From Phytophthora sp. 'mugwort' (taxonomy: Eukaryota; Oomycota; Peronosporomycetes; Peronosporales; Peronosporaceae), in contig JAUCEF010000001.1 of NCBI GenBank assembly GCA_033558025.1, forward strand, positions 744,001-808,000: DNA of 64,000 bases, read 5' to 3'. Positions 22,090 through 33,142 of this stretch are shown one piece after another. The notes beneath the pieces were generated by a model. The model saw only the letters and a program-made list of their open reading frames with translations. It did no database searches and had not been told where the DNA came from. Every line of letters starts with the position of its first letter. The stretch's first letter is position 1. A program made the position numbers and the translations under genes.

Positions 22090-22164
22090 GTATAGTGTGT
22101 CCACCCTCACCATCCGACTGTTCGCACTCCCGTAATTCGCCTTGCAGCCCGCACTCAAGGCGCG

Positions 22165-25100
22165 ATGGCGGGCAAACTGCACGTGACCAAGGCACAGACA
22201 CTGGCGGAAGAGGAGAAGCGGCCTCTGCTGAGCGACATCCACGTGTCCGTTAACCGTCATGACCCGTCCTCTAGCGCGTCCTCCGGGTTGGGCAATCGTT
22301 ACCCGTCTCAGGACGCGACCTGCATGTCCTCGGCGCTCTTCTCATGGGTGACGCCGCTCATGGAGCTGGGTAACCAGCGTCCGCTGGAACATGACGACCT
22401 GTATCTGCTGGACCCGGCCAACCGCGCGCACGAGGTGTCCACGGAGTTCCAGGAAGTCTGGAAGAAACAGTGTAGCAAGCCGAGTGGCAACCCCAGTCTG
22501 ACCTGGGCGCTGGCGTCCTGCTTCGGCGGACAGATCGCTAAGGCCGGTCTGCTCAAGTTGGTCCACGACTCGCTGCAGTTTGTGGCGCCCATGCTGATTA
22601 AGGAGATCATCGCCTTCTTGCAGAACCCGGACGCCCCGCTGAGTGAAGGATTGCTGTACGCTGCGATCGTGTTCGTGTCGGGCGTGATGCAGTCGTTTTT
22701 GTTGAGGAACTACTTCTTCCATTGCTTTGAAGCGGGCATGAGGGTGAGATCTGCAGTGTGCACTGCAGTGTACAGTAAGAGTTTGGTGCTGTCTGCCGCG
22801 GCGAGACAGAAGAAGACGACGGGGGAGATAACCAACTTGATGAGTATTGACGCGCAGAGGCTGCAGGAACTCTCGACATACATCAACAGCGTGTGGTTCT
22901 CGATCTTTCAGATTGTGGTGGCGTGTTACCTACTGTGGAAACAGATTGGTCCCGCAACCTTTGCGGGTGTTGCAGTGATCATCTTGATGCTGCCAGTTAC
23001 GGCGGGGATTTCCAAGCTTATGCGACGTCTGCAGTTGAAGTTGATGGAGGTGAAGGATGAACGGATCAAGATCTGCAATGAAGTGCTGGCTGGAATGAAG
23101 GTGATCAAGTTGCAGGCTTGGGAACATTCGTTCACCAAGCGCGTGCTGGAATACCGTAGCGAGGAGCTCAGTAAGTTGCGCACGTACATCTACGCCCGCA
23201 GTGGATCCATGACGCTCTTCTCGGCGATTCCGTCGCTTGTGACAGTGTCGTCGTTCTATACGTATGTCAAACTCGGCAACACGCTGGATGTGGGAACTGC
23301 TCTGACGTCGCTGGCGTTGTTCAACATCCTCCGCTTCCCGTTGTTCATGCTGCCGCAGGTGCTGAACTCGATTGTTGAGGCGAGTGTGAGCGTTGACCGC
23401 TTGAGCTCGTACTTCCAGGAAGAGGAGCGCGAGACAGTTGGACCTGGAGACCTTGACGGCGTGGGCATTCGCGTGAAGGAGGCTGATTTCATGTGGGATA
23501 CGGCATCAAGTGCGTCATCAGCTTCAGACACTTCGTCGGGTGCGCAGGAAGAGGACAATTTACTGCAGGAGGACTCAATCTTGAACAGGGAAGCTCTCGG
23601 AGGAGTTGACAGCCTGCCGGTTCTGCAGGATGTAACACTGGAGGCTCGCCCAGGTGACCTGATTGCTATTGTTGGTCATGTGGGCGCTGGCAAGTCTACA
23701 CTTTTAAGTGGAATTCTGGGTGATGCACGTTGCAGTCGCGGTGAAGTGAGCTTGCGTGGATCAGTTGCCTACGTCTCCCAGCAGCCATTCATTCAAAACG
23801 CGACAGTCCGTGAAAATATTTGCTTTGGTCTACCTTTCGACGAAGCTAAGTATGCCGAAGCTGTGCGCGTCAGCTCTATGCAGAAAGATCTGGCTGTGCT
23901 GCCTGCAGGGGACATGACTGAGATTGGAGAGAAGGGAATCAACCTCAGTGGAGGACAACGGACTCGCGTGGCTCTTGCCCGCGCTGTCTACCAAGATGCG
24001 GATATTTACCTGCTAGATGATATACTTTCAGCTGTTGACAGTCACGTCGGGCATGACATTTTCAAAGAGTGCATCAAAACTTGTCTGAAAGATAAACTTG
24101 TGGTGCTTGTCACACATAGTCTGACGTTCCTGAACGAGTGCAACAAGATTGTGGTGCTAGAAAACGGAAGGATCGTGGAGGATGGCACCTATGAAGACCT
24201 CATGGACAAGGTTGGCGGGCTTCTCATGGATCTTGTGGCTAAATACAAGGACCAAGACCAGCAGCAGGAACCACCCACGATTGAAGAGGTCGAGGATAAT
24301 ATTTCGGTGGATGAGTTGGAAGAGGACGAAGAGGACAACCCGACGCCCGAACGTCTGGGTCGGAGATTGAGCCGATCATCTGTACGCACTGAGCGTTCGG
24401 AAAGTGAAGCTGGCGCGGACGCACAGTTGATGACCGATGAGGATCGATCTGTTGGTGATGTGGCGTGGCAAGTTTACAAAACGTGGATCATGGCATTTGG
24501 CGGAATTTCAGCTGGTCTTTTCGTGATTGTCATTTTTATCGCGACTCAATGTGTGAACTTGTTGTCTACGTGGTGGCTCTCGTTTTGGTCGGAGCACACT
24601 CACGACGATGACGACGAACCTGCGAATCCGCAGTCGCAGATGTTCTATGTGTATGTCTACATGGCCCTCAATGTAGCGTACGCTGTGGCGCTGTACGTGC
24701 GTGCCATTACCACGTACAAGGGCGGTCTGCGTGCGAGCCGATCGCTGTTTCAGAATCTGCTTGCTCGCATTCTGCGCGCCCCGACTTCGTTCTTTGACAC
24801 GACACCGACGGGTCGTATTGTGAACCGTTTGTCCAAGGACGTATATACCGTTGACGAGAGTATCCCCGCCACATGGAGCATGCTCCTCAACACTTTTATC
24901 AGTGTGCTGGTGACATTGGCGACAATCTCGTATGTGACTCCGATTTTCATGATCATTTTGCTGCCTGTACTGGTGGGATACTCCGTCTCGCAGCGTTACT
25001 TTATCAAGTCGTCGCGAGAGCTGCAACGATTGGACTCAATCAGCCGTTCGCCCGTGTTTGCTCTGTTGTCTGAGACTCTAGACGGCCTACCCACTATTCG

Positions 25101-26217
25101 TGCCTACCATGCGGAGCCTCAGTTTTCAACGAAGAACGAGGAATTGATCGACCGAAACCAGCGTGCTTACTTCCTTAACTTCGCAGTTAACTGCTGGCTG
25201 GCGCTTCGTCTCGAGTTTGCCGGTACACTTATTGCAGCCTTCGCCGCTCTGACTGCTGTGCTGGCCCACAGTTCGGACCCAGAACGCGGAGCGGCTTTCG
25301 CTGGACTTGCAGGCGTATCTCTCACTTATGCGTTCAGCGTCACACAGTCACTCAACTGGTCTGTTCGTATGCTCAGCCAGCTTCAGACGCAGATGGTCTC
25401 TGTGGAGCGTATTAAGAATTACACCGTCATGGACACGGAAGCAGAGCTCACGAGTGTGGGCAAGCTTCCTCCCGCTCAAGAATGGCCTTCTGCTGGTGCT
25501 ATTGAGTTCCGCGACGTGAATCTGCGCTATCGTCCAGGCTTGCCGCGTGTTTTACGCAACTTGTCTTTTTCGATCCGTCCCCAGGAGAAGATTGGTATTG
25601 TAGGTCGGACAGGTGCTGGCAAGTCAAGCCTCGTGGTAGCACTCATGCGCCTAGTTGAGCTGGACAGCGGCTCTATTGTCATTGATGGACTGGATATCGC
25701 CACGATCGGGCTGCACGAGCTGCGTAACAAGATCTCCATCATTCCCCAGGATCCCGTATTATTCTCAGGCACTGTGCGCAGCAACGTGGATCCGTTTGAT
25801 CAGTACACGGACGAGCAGATTTGGATGTCTTTGCGCCGAGGTCATCTCGCACACGTGGTGACCGCTTTGGATAGTCCTGTGGATGAAAAGGGCTCAAACT
25901 TTAGCGTGGGAGAGCGTCAATTGCTGTGCATTTCGCGTGCTCTGCTCAAGCGTTCGCGCATCATTCTCATGGACGAAGCGACAGCCTCAATTGACACGGA
26001 TACCGACCGCAAGATCCAGCGTAGCATCCGCGAGGAGTTTCGTGACTGTACCTGTCTCACGATTGCGCATCGCATTAATACGATCCTTGATGCGGACCGT
26101 ATCTTGGTTATGGAGCGTGGTGCTGTTGGTGAGTTCGACACCCCCAAGGCCCTGCAGAAGAAGCAAGATGGTTTGTTTAAGGGGCTCGTGGAACACTGGA
26201 AGAACGACGGTAAGTAA
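22165..26217 (+). CDS. ABCC (MRP-type) ABC transporter
   Basis: An uninterrupted 1350-aa frame with two transmembrane blocks (about residues 100-430 and 780-1080) and two nucleotide-binding domains. NBD1 has Walker A GHVGAGKS (Lys about 510), signature LSGGQ (about 594) and Walker B LLDD (about 617). NBD2 has GRTGAGKSS (Lys about 1153), signature FSVGERQ and Walker B ILMDEA with the catalytic Glu about 1271. NBD1 has Asp where the catalytic Glu would stand, the usual asymmetry of ABCC proteins. The length fits a short MRP without the extra N-terminal TMD0. Family members export glutathione conjugates and other organic anions across the plasma or vacuolar membrane; the substrate here is unknown. 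An acidic linker (about 690-740) joins the halves. No intron is seen. Confidence 0.95.
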   Translation: MAGKLHVTKAQTLAEEEKRPLLSDIHVSVNRHDPSSSASSGLGNRYPSQDATCMSSALFSWVTPLMELGNQRPLEHDDLYLLDPANRAHEVSTEFQEVWKKQCSKPSGNPSLTWALASCFGGQIAKAGLLKLVHDSLQFVAPMLIKEIIAFLQNPDAPLSEGLLYAAIVFVSGVMQSFLLRNYFFHCFEAGMRVRSAVCTAVYSKSLVLSAAARQKKTTGEITNLMSIDAQRLQELSTYINSVWFSIFQIVVACYLLWKQIGPATFAGVAVIILMLPVTAGISKLMRRLQLKLMEVKDERIKICNEVLAGMKVIKLQAWEHSFTKRVLEYRSEELSKLRTYIYARSGSMTLFSAIPSLVTVSSFYTYVKLGNTLDVGTALTSLALFNILRFPLFMLPQVLNSIVEASVSVDRLSSYFQEEERETVGPGDLDGVGIRVKEADFMWDTASSASSASDTSSGAQEEDNLLQEDSILNREALGGVDSLPVLQDVTLEARPGDLIAIVGHVGAGKSTLLSGILGDARCSRGEVSLRGSVAYVSQQPFIQNATVRENICFGLPFDEAKYAEAVRVSSMQKDLAVLPAGDMTEIGEKGINLSGGQRTRVALARAVYQDADIYLLDDILSAVDSHVGHDIFKECIKTCLKDKLVVLVTHSLTFLNECNKIVVLENGRIVEDGTYEDLMDKVGGLLMDLVAKYKDQDQQQEPPTIEEVEDNISVDELEEDEEDNPTPERLGRRLSRSSVRTERSESEAGADAQLMTDEDRSVGDVAWQVYKTWIMAFGGISAGLFVIVIFIATQCVNLLSTWWLSFWSEHTHDDDDEPANPQSQMFYVYVYMALNVAYAVALYVRAITTYKGGLRASRSLFQNLLARILRAPTSFFDTTPTGRIVNRLSKDVYTVDESIPATWSMLLNTFISVLVTLATISYVTPIFMIILLPVLVGYSVSQRYFIKSSRELQRLDSISRSPVFALLSETLDGLPTIRAYHAEPQFSTKNEELIDRNQRAYFLNFAVNCWLALRLEFAGTLIAAFAALTAVLAHSSDPERGAAFAGLAGVSLTYAFSVTQSLNWSVRMLSQLQTQMVSVERIKNYTVMDTEAELTSVGKLPPAQEWPSAGAIEFRDVNLRYRPGLPRVLRNLSFSIRPQEKIGIVGRTGAGKSSLVVALMRLVELDSGSIVIDGLDIATIGLHELRNKISIIPQDPVLFSGTVRSNVDPFDQYTDEQIWMSLRRGHLAHVVTALDSPVDEKGSNFSVGERQLLCISRALLKRSRIILMDEATASIDTDTDRKIQRSIREEFRDCTCLTIAHRINTILDADRILVMERGAVGEFDTPKALQKKQDGLFKGLVEHWKNDGK

Positions 26218-26384
26218 ATTGCAATTCAGGATTCTACCAGTCGGTAAAGAAAAAGTTTCAAATTGGGATCTTATAAAACGAAAACATAAAAAAACAGAAA
26301 TACATGATCGTCTTATCCTCTTCAGGTATTTTTATTTAAGCGGGTGTTTCGATCTGGACGTGTTATTGAAGACTAGAGCACGAA

Positions 26385-28429
26385 ATGGTCGTGAGAAGTA
26401 GAGTTGAAGATGAGATTGATTCTAGGCAAGGGGTGTGCTCGGATGTTGAAGAAGCTCTTTATCTGCTCATGAAGCGAGATCCTGTAGTTTACGACCACGT
26501 AGCATTGAAATGGAAGTGCTCTATTCCAGCAAAAATGAGCATTGAAACGCGCTTTGGCAAGGTAAGATAAGCGAGTTTTGCTCCAAGTTGAGTTAAAACT
26601 GATTGCTAACAATGTTAAAAAGGTTGTTTGCTTGGTGGTCCGCAGCTACGATGGCACTTTAGTTTGTTCGCATCCGTGCGGCACGGCTTATTTAACGGTA
26701 AGGACAAATCGGAGTGAAATGCTGAGTTTTTCCGGTCTAATACGTTGTGCTCGATAGGGGCTTAACATCTTAGAAACTCGCGAGGTATGGCATCGTTTTA
26801 AACGACTTTATGCTCGATTCTGTTACCAACTAATAAGCTCGCATGATAAATTGGTAGGGCAGCTTTGTGGATTCAGCATTAATGCTGCAAACTTCATGTA
26901 CTACTGGCGAAACAATAGTTGGAGGGAGAACCTTTGAGCCAAAACCCGAGACAAAACTCGCGCAGCCTGTTCGCGTTCTAGACCTTCGCGGTTGTTGCAT
27001 TGACCTGGAAATCATCACACAACTGAGTCGAGGCCTAACAACCAATGTAAGTCAACTTGCTTGAGTTTTTTTATTTTTACTACAAAGTGTGTGCTAAACA
27101 GCGAATGGATGTGGCTCTTTTACACATTCCAGCGCTTCGTAACGACGCTAGCGTTGAGTGGAAATCATCTCCAGGACAGTGACATGGCTCTCCTAGCTAG
27201 CGCACTAGTGCACAATGGGAGTTTGCTGGAACTCACGCTCAGTTATAATACCATCGGTGAGGTTGGATCGATGTCTTTAGCCAAAGCGGTAGCGAGGAAC
27301 TCGCATCTTCGAGTGCTCGACTTAATGCACAACCGGATTGGGAAAGATGGTGTTATCCCATGGCTCGGAGATACCATGCGGGTCAACAATACACTTCGGG
27401 AGCTCAAGCTTAGCCATAATGCGATCGGCGACACGAAAACCGTCGATCTCCTTCAGTCGCTGTCACCAAAGCCCTTAACTGAAGCAGAACAACTCAAAGC
27501 GCGACTTGCCAGTCGTCGGAGACACACGACAATGTCCGATGGATCAGCAGAAGCCCCGGACGATAACGAACCGTTCAACTCGACGCTGAGAACGCTGCTG
27601 CTCAGCAATACGGGTATATCGGACGGGGCTTCTCCTCATCTTGCTCACATGTTGAGCCATACACGATCTGTAACGCACTTGGACATCTCCTGCAATAACT
27701 TTACAAGTGAAGGAAGTGTGGTCATTGCTCGCGGTTTGCAGCGAAATGCGTCCGTACGGTACCTGAATTATCGTGAGAACAAACTGGATGAGGTAGCTGC
27801 TCTGGCAGTACTGCGTGCTCTTAAAGTCAGTTCTTTTGTGGAGACTGCGCTCTTCCAGGACTGCTTTGGCAGCGAGTCGACGGTCGGGAGTGCATTAGGT
27901 CAGCTCACAAAAGTCACGCGCTCATTGACAACTCTCGACTTGGTAAGTAAACTCTTACTCTACTCTGGTTTTGACTAGGGAAACTATTGCTATTGTACTG
28001 ATGAGCAGTTTTGCTGCATTAGAGCCACTGCCCGTTGGAGCCTCCTGGAGTGGTGGAGTTTTATTACGCTCTTGCTGAGAACACGAGCCTCCGTAGCCTC
28101 GATTTGGTACGAGGTTTGTGGTGATGTTCGCTTTCTTTGTGCATCTCTTGACTCGTTTGGTGTAGACGTGCTCAGGTCTAAAGTCGGACAGCGCGGCGGG
28201 GATATTGGCGAAAGCACTGCAGCAAAATACCACTCTGAGCTTCGTGAATCTAGCGTACAACGAAATCACCTTGCGGGGATGCAAGCTACTTCGAGATGGC
28301 GTGGCAGGTCGAAGCGAGACGGCAGCCCGACTGGTGCTGTCCCTCGAAGGCAACTCGGGCGAGAAATGCCCCACAGGCACCATTATTACGGGCGGGATGC
28401 GGCCCATGAGGCCACCGCTCCTTCCCTAA
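26385..28429 (+). CDS. Leucine-rich repeat protein (RNI type), 7 exons
   Basis: Seven exons join in frame at GT-AG sites: 26385-26561, 26623-26697, 26758-26784, 26858-27046, 27133-27942, 28023-28106 and 28166-28429. They give about 541 aa, and all introns are phase 0 and 59-86 bp long. The middle and end consist of ribonuclease-inhibitor-like leucine-rich repeats (TLALSGNHLQDSDMALLAS, LRVLDLMHNRIG, LRELKLSHNAIG, VTHLDISCNNF, LSFVNLAYNEI). No kinase, signal peptide or membrane segment is seen. Such proteins usually act as protein-binding scaffolds; the partner is unknown. Very small exon 3 (9 codons) is the least certain part. The start ATG has no competing upstream ATG in frame that I noticed. 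Confidence 0.75.
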
Positions 28430-28526
28430 AAACTAGCACGGATTCATTTGAAGTAACAAATGGAGGTTATCAATGGAGTAAGTAAAATTTGACTTCGTTA
28501 TATATTGTACAAGTGGTAGTTGTCGC

Positions 28527-29213
28527 CTAACGGTTCAAGTTAGAGTGACAGACACTGCATTCGCAGCGTGAAAAGTTCCCACAAGCGAAGTCATCGAACT
28601 CGAGAGGTACCTCGTGAGTCTCTTCGTCCGAGGTAAGAGACGCTGACGACGGCGAGCGCTTGAAGTTGCTGGACGACATCGACGACAGCGACGACGTCGA
28701 GGACGTCGTGGACGAGTCGTTGCTCGTGCTGCTGCTGGACACGAACACTGTGAAGATCTTGCTCACGTCGTCGCGCATCCTGGAGCAGCCGAGGTTGCCG
28801 TGGTTCACTAGAGACGCCTTGACCGTGTTAAGCATGCGCAACAGTGCCATGCGAGTGCCCTCCACTCCACTGGGGCAGCTCCTACAGAACAGAGACGTCC
28901 TAGGAAAGTGGTGCTTGATCACGTTGCCCAGCCACTTGCACTCGGCACTGCATCGATGGCCCAGTCGAAGCGCCTTCACTAGCCGCCGCTGCAGCTCGCG
29001 GTACTCGTCAAAACTCCGCGATAAGGTCCACGACGCCGTCTCATGCTTCGAAGCCTGGTACGTCATGTGCAGCTCGTACAGCACGTGGCGCTTGCCCAAG
29101 CCGTGTCGACTGTTGATGGACGTGGTCATCTCCAGCGTCAAGTGCTCGAGCCAAGCCACCGACTCGGGCAACGCCGATGAAGCTGCTGTGAGCTGTCGAG
29201 TGGAAGCGAACAT
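28527..29213 (-). CDS. PX-like domain protein
   Basis: The open frame begins upstream at 29372 with a GTG codon. I chose the ATG at 29213 (MFASTRQLTAASSALPES), giving 228 aa, because the conserved-looking part starts there; an ATG at 29339 is possible. The central part (VLYELHMTY, then SWTLSRSFDEYRELQRRL) resembles the beta-strands and Arg-Tyr-x-x-Phe helix of a PX (phosphoinositide-binding) domain. A Cys/His pair (CSAECKWL, FCRSCP) follows. A Ser-rich linker and a CECSVCH tail close the protein. It faces the LRR gene tail to tail. The PX call rests on fold pattern only. Confidence 0.55.
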   Translation of the reverse strand: MFASTRQLTAASSALPESVAWLEHLTLEMTTSINSRHGLGKRHVLYELHMTYQASKHETASWTLSRSFDEYRELQRRLVKALRLGHRCSAECKWLGNVIKHHFPRTSLFCRSCPSGVEGTRMALLRMLNTVKASLVNHGNLGCSRMRDDVSKIFTVFVSSSSTSNDSSTTSSTSSLSSMSSSNFKRSPSSASLTSDEETHEVPLEFDDFACGNFSRCECSVCHSNLNR

Positions 29214-30481
29214 AAAGGTCACACTAGCGCTCCCCCGGGAGTAAATCAAGGAATGAGGTGGGCCGATGACGAGTCGATCCCTCCTCTGGCTCATAATCCC
29301 GAGTTCATAGAGTGGCGATTGCGCGTCAAGCGACAGGAGCATCAGACGTGTACGCACGCGACCGCCATCCACCGTTGCGTTTTTATTTTATTTTTCGGTA
29401 GAACGTGGCGTCCGACCAGTGCAGAGAATGGAACTTTGTTTCATCAGTGAGTTGCTGGCGGGGGGAAGCCCGCGAGATTCTGCCAGTCAATCGTTAAAGT
29501 ACGTCATGGAGGACATTGCGTTCGTCGCCGTGAGACTGTCGCAGGATGTGTGCACAATACATAATGACTTATCAGGTATTAATACAGTACAGTACATGAT
29601 ACCTCGACACCGCCGACTTCATTGGATGGACAGCAAATCGTTCGGGAAGCGATCTAGACTCCGTTGGAGTCCCAAGGTGGACATCACAGCCATGGCTGTT
29701 CATAGACACGATGATAAGGTGATATGGATATCTCTAGTCGACCGTGAGCGTTGTGCAGGAAGGAAATCCATCCATCCCTCCTTCTTTCGTGGTTAAAACC
29801 CGATTCTAGAGGTCTTGCTCTCTACATACTCGCCGATCGGCTGGACGCCCCATGGTACATTAAGTACATGCACCATGGGTCAACATGTACCATGGGTCAA
29901 CATGTATTTGAGACACCGAGGGGTCTTTTGTGGTCGAAGGAAGCATAGCGTTTGTCAGTCATGTTTACGTATCGACCGCAGCCAGTCATCCAAAACGAGC
30001 ACTCGACTTGGCACTGGGGTACGCAGTCCACCGCTATCATCCGGCGTGTGCCTTTCCTTATAAGCTCTATTCGAGCTCGTGCGTATTCCCGAAAGGCACG
30101 CATGTGACGCCTGTGTATTTGAAGTCGGTTGGCTCGACCACATCGAACAGATATTAATACACATCAGCTATGCTGGAACAGCATAGCTGCGACCAACTGT
30201 ATAGGTTACCAGCAGCATTGCTCCCACCTTACCTAGTAAACACCCACGCCATGGCCGTATCGACCACATACTTAGTAATTGATACCTGACCGTTGGACGC
30301 GCTGTGTTACAGCTCATGAATCTCGCGGCGGGCGCATCTCGGTGTGCCCCCACCTGTTTCTAGGCAAAGGTTTCAATTACGCAGGCCTAGAGCTCGGCTT
30401 ATTCCTTCAGTTTAAAGCTGTGGACGGTGACTGCAATACCCGACCAATGGATGTCAGGCTCACAGAGTTGTGAGCCATACG
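29214..30481. other. Intergenic stretch, short repeats only
   Basis: Small frames without recognised motifs. A 17-bp unit (accatgggtcaacatgt) is tandemly duplicated at 29872-29905, and an 11-bp palindrome with a 3-base loop lies at 30165-30189. The left third may hold the promoter of the PX-like gene. Confidence 0.5.
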
Positions 30482-30508
30482 TACAGACAACGACGCATAA
30501 ATCCGGCA
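30482..30508 (+). repeat. Left terminal inverted repeat with TA
   Basis: Complementary to 32235-32261 without mismatch; it starts with the TA target dinucleotide followed by cagacaacgacg. Confidence 0.9.
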
Positions 30509-30685
30509 CCACAAAAATACGGCATTGAACGGTGTCACTTTTGAAATCCCATACTAAAGCCATTATTCGTTTTGACCAATCAAATCATGTCGATTAAAAA
30601 TTTTAAACCCAATTATGAACAGGTAATAATGAATGGCTCAAAGTAAAACTGCATTAGAGATCGACCAAATCTTACTCAATTCGCA

Positions 30686-32050
30686 ATGACGCGCGCCAAG
30701 CTCAGCTTCAGCATTAAGAAAAAGTGCGAGGCGTTAGCGCTCATCGACCAAGTCGGCATTGAGGAGGTGGCATGGACGCTTAGCGTTGCCCGTGGAACAG
30801 TACACAAGTGGACCAAGCAAGCCAGTGCCATCCGTGAATTCAAGGGCAATGCATCGTCGAAGACTTTGAAAGGCCAGGGACGAATATAACTTTTTCCTGA
30901 AGTCCCTGCCCTTGTAGCCTACATGAAAGACATTCGACGGGACGAAGCCGTAAGCTTATATATATGATCACTATTGACCTAATTAACGGAAATTGTGACT
31001 AACCTATTAATATTTGTTTTTGTAATTTTTTAACTGTACACGTTAGGTTCTTTCAACCTCTAGAATGATTGAATTCATTTGGAGGATTTTCCCGGGCTGG
31101 ATGACTCTCGTATCTTGAAGGCAAAGAGAACGGTGAGGTCTCACTTGAGCGCATGATGCAGCGTAAAGCAAACCGGTACGTACATATTGATTAAATTCAA
31201 TTTAATGCTAATTTACCATGATTACGTTTTTACATTATCTTATTGTATTGAAGTTATGGGTTTTCTGCGCAGAAGCCGCAGGCTCCGAAAAAGTCACTTG
31301 AGGAGCTCGAAGAAGTACGGGCGTTTTTTTCACTAGACTTTTGGGCTATGTACGGAACGTACAAAGGTGGTGGCATATAAAACGTTGACGAAACCGCCAT
31401 TTATTGTTCGATATGCCGCCAACCAAGAGCTGGGCACTGTAGGGGCGCAGAGACTCAGCACGTATTTTGGGAATGAATAAACACGCGGGTCGATTGACTG
31501 CAGTTCTGACTTTTCGAGATGATGGTAATTTTGTTTTGTTTGCTAATTATTTTTTAATTTATTTATATTTTGTGATATATTATTATGAATGTTAGGTAAA
31601 AAAATATCGATTCTATGTGTTGTACGCGGCGTTCCTGGTGGGAAAATTGAGCAGGACGAGCTTCAACATACCCGGATGGACATTTTTACGCAATTCGAGA
31701 AAAAGCATGTATGGACAAGGACGTTTGGAAGCTATCTGTAGAAAAGTTGTTAAAATATGAAATAGATGGCCCTGCTGTTCTTCTCATTGACAACGTTGAG
31801 TGTCATGTTTCGGAAGAAGGACAGCGGGTTGTAGCAGAGTAAGCTAACGCTACTGTGGCCCCATTACCACCGAATAGTACGTCGGTTTGTCAACCTCTTG
31901 ACGTCAGTGTAATGGGACCACTTAAAGCGAGGCTAAGAAATAGTGCTAGACGCAGCGGAGGCACCGCAAAAGAAAAACGCGTCCGTGCAATTAAGTCTAC
32001 AATTATTGCCTACATCACCCCGCATGCATAATTCGTAGCTTAAAAAGGCA
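30686..32050 (+). pseudogene. pogo-like transposase
   Basis: The N-terminus (30686-30889) is a Psq/CENP-B-type helix-turn-helix (KCEALALIDQ, then VAWTLSVARGTVHKWTKQ). Catalytic pieces follow in other frames: the first Asp in NVDETAIYCS (about 31383), the second in VLLIDNVECHVS (about 31775) and the third in PLPPNSTSVCQPLDVSV (about 31865). Two AT-rich interruptions (30949-31046 and 31525-31597) could be introns, but stops and frameshifts elsewhere show the gene is dead. In the family the protein cuts and rejoins DNA at the TIRs. Confidence 0.7.
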
Positions 32051-32234
32051 ATTCCTCACCATCCTGAGGTTTCAGTCTAATCAAAGCACTTTTTTATCCG
32101 ACCGCATGATCCTTTGTTTTTTTCTAAGCTAATAATGTTATATTCTACCAATCATGCCTTTATATTTGTTCGTGCCGTACTTTTTTGTCGGGTGCAGTGA
32201 ATCTTCTGTTACTATGGGGGATGGCATTCAGCGA

Positions 32235-32261
32235 TGCCGGATTTATGCGTCGTTGTCTGTA
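32235..32261 (-). repeat. Right terminal inverted repeat with TA
   Basis: Complementary to 30482-30508 without mismatch; it ends in the TA target dinucleotide. Confidence 0.9.
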
Positions 32262-32377
32262 GTTAAGTTTAACGTTCACCCCGAATATGATTGCCGCAAG
32301 CATTTTTAAAGGAGACGACCGTAAACTATTTTTGCCAAAACCGTTGAGCCTCGTTATCTGCAAGCAACTGGACGTCC

Positions 32378-33113
32378 ATGCCGCCGAAGAAGAAAACCAA
32401 GGGCAAGAAGAGTAAGCTTAAGGCTAGTCCGGATGCAGGTGATGCCGGCGTCGAGGGAGCCTCCGTACGTTCGGAACGAGCACCTACTGACCAGTTATCA
32501 GTGGTCACTAACTTGTTACTGTAAATTTCGAGTAGATGTTCGACAGTGCTCCTCCTATTATCATCGAGGTCGACCCCGTGCACTACGTGACGCTCGACAT
32601 GCGGGTAAACCAGCTTTTTTGTACCCTCCCCGACTGTAAATGTGTGTTTAATGCTTCCTCCTCCATGCTAGCTGCTCAACTGGAGCTATCTAAATTTCAA
32701 GTTCCGTACAAAGACCACGACGCGGTTGTTCGCTGTCAAAGTGCGTTGATGAGCAAATGCTCTTTGTGGTTCAGTATTTGTTAACTCGCTGTTTGTTGTT
32801 GTGTGGTCATAGCAACAAATTCAAAAGCAGCACGGCCCGATCATGGACCTCAAGATCTGCAAAGGACACTTCTCCGAGGCCAATGAGTTAAGACACGACA
32901 TGAAGACACTGGCAGAGTATGGAATTGAAGGCGCAGCCGAAGACGAGCCGCAAGTGGTACGTCTACAGCTGCGACATTCTTCAGTCTTTGAGGATACAGG
33001 AATAATCAACCAGACTCACTTGTGCACGCTATCAACAGGTATGTCTGATACACTACGACTTTAAACCAGAGCAGCACGACAACCCGCTGCTTCTAGCCAC
33101 AGAGCAGAACTAA
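32378..33113 (+). CDS. Intron-rich 146-aa protein, possible ubiquitin-like fold
   Basis: Five exons join in frame: 32378-32464, 32536-32604, 32672-32740, 32813-32953 and 33039-33113, with introns of 67-85 bp, all phase 0. The protein has a Lys-rich start (MPPKKKTKGKKSK), then IIEVDPVHYVTLDMR, LLNWSYLNFKFRTKTTTRLF, AVKQQIQKQHGPIMDLKIC, MKTLAEYGIEG, and ends HYDFKPEQHDNPLLLATEQN. The alternation resembles a beta-grasp (ubiquitin-like) domain: a strand, TTTRLFAVK, then a helix IQKQHG and DLKICKG. I do not know the family. Intron density suggests an old eukaryotic gene. The last intron (32954-33038) is the least certain, since part of it could be coding. Confidence 0.6.
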
Positions 33114-33142
33114 TCTCGAATCCATACACCACCTTTTCTTAC

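Larger units (their letters stand above)
30482..32261 (+). mobile_element. pogo-like Tc1/mariner transposon with perfect TIRs
   Basis: A perfect 27-bp inverted repeat at 30482-30508 and 32235-32261 includes the outer TA at both ends. The element is therefore 30484-32259 (1776 bp) with 25-bp terminal inverted repeats and a TA target-site duplication, as expected for the Tc1/mariner-pogo superfamily. It carries a decayed transposase on the plus strand. The right end lies 116 bp before the ATG of the next gene. Confidence 0.85.

Noticed and set aside
24508..25026. Minus-strand frame of 172 codons inside the ABC gene
   Set aside because: Shadow of the strong ABCC coding frame; no protein-like motif.
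28660..29244. Plus-strand frame of 194 codons opposite the PX-like gene
   Set aside because: The minus strand has the better protein pattern (Arg-Tyr helix, Cys pairs); the plus frame shows no domain.
30165..30189. Short palindrome considered as a terminator
   Set aside because: Rho-independent terminators do not apply to eukaryotic genes and no T-run follows.
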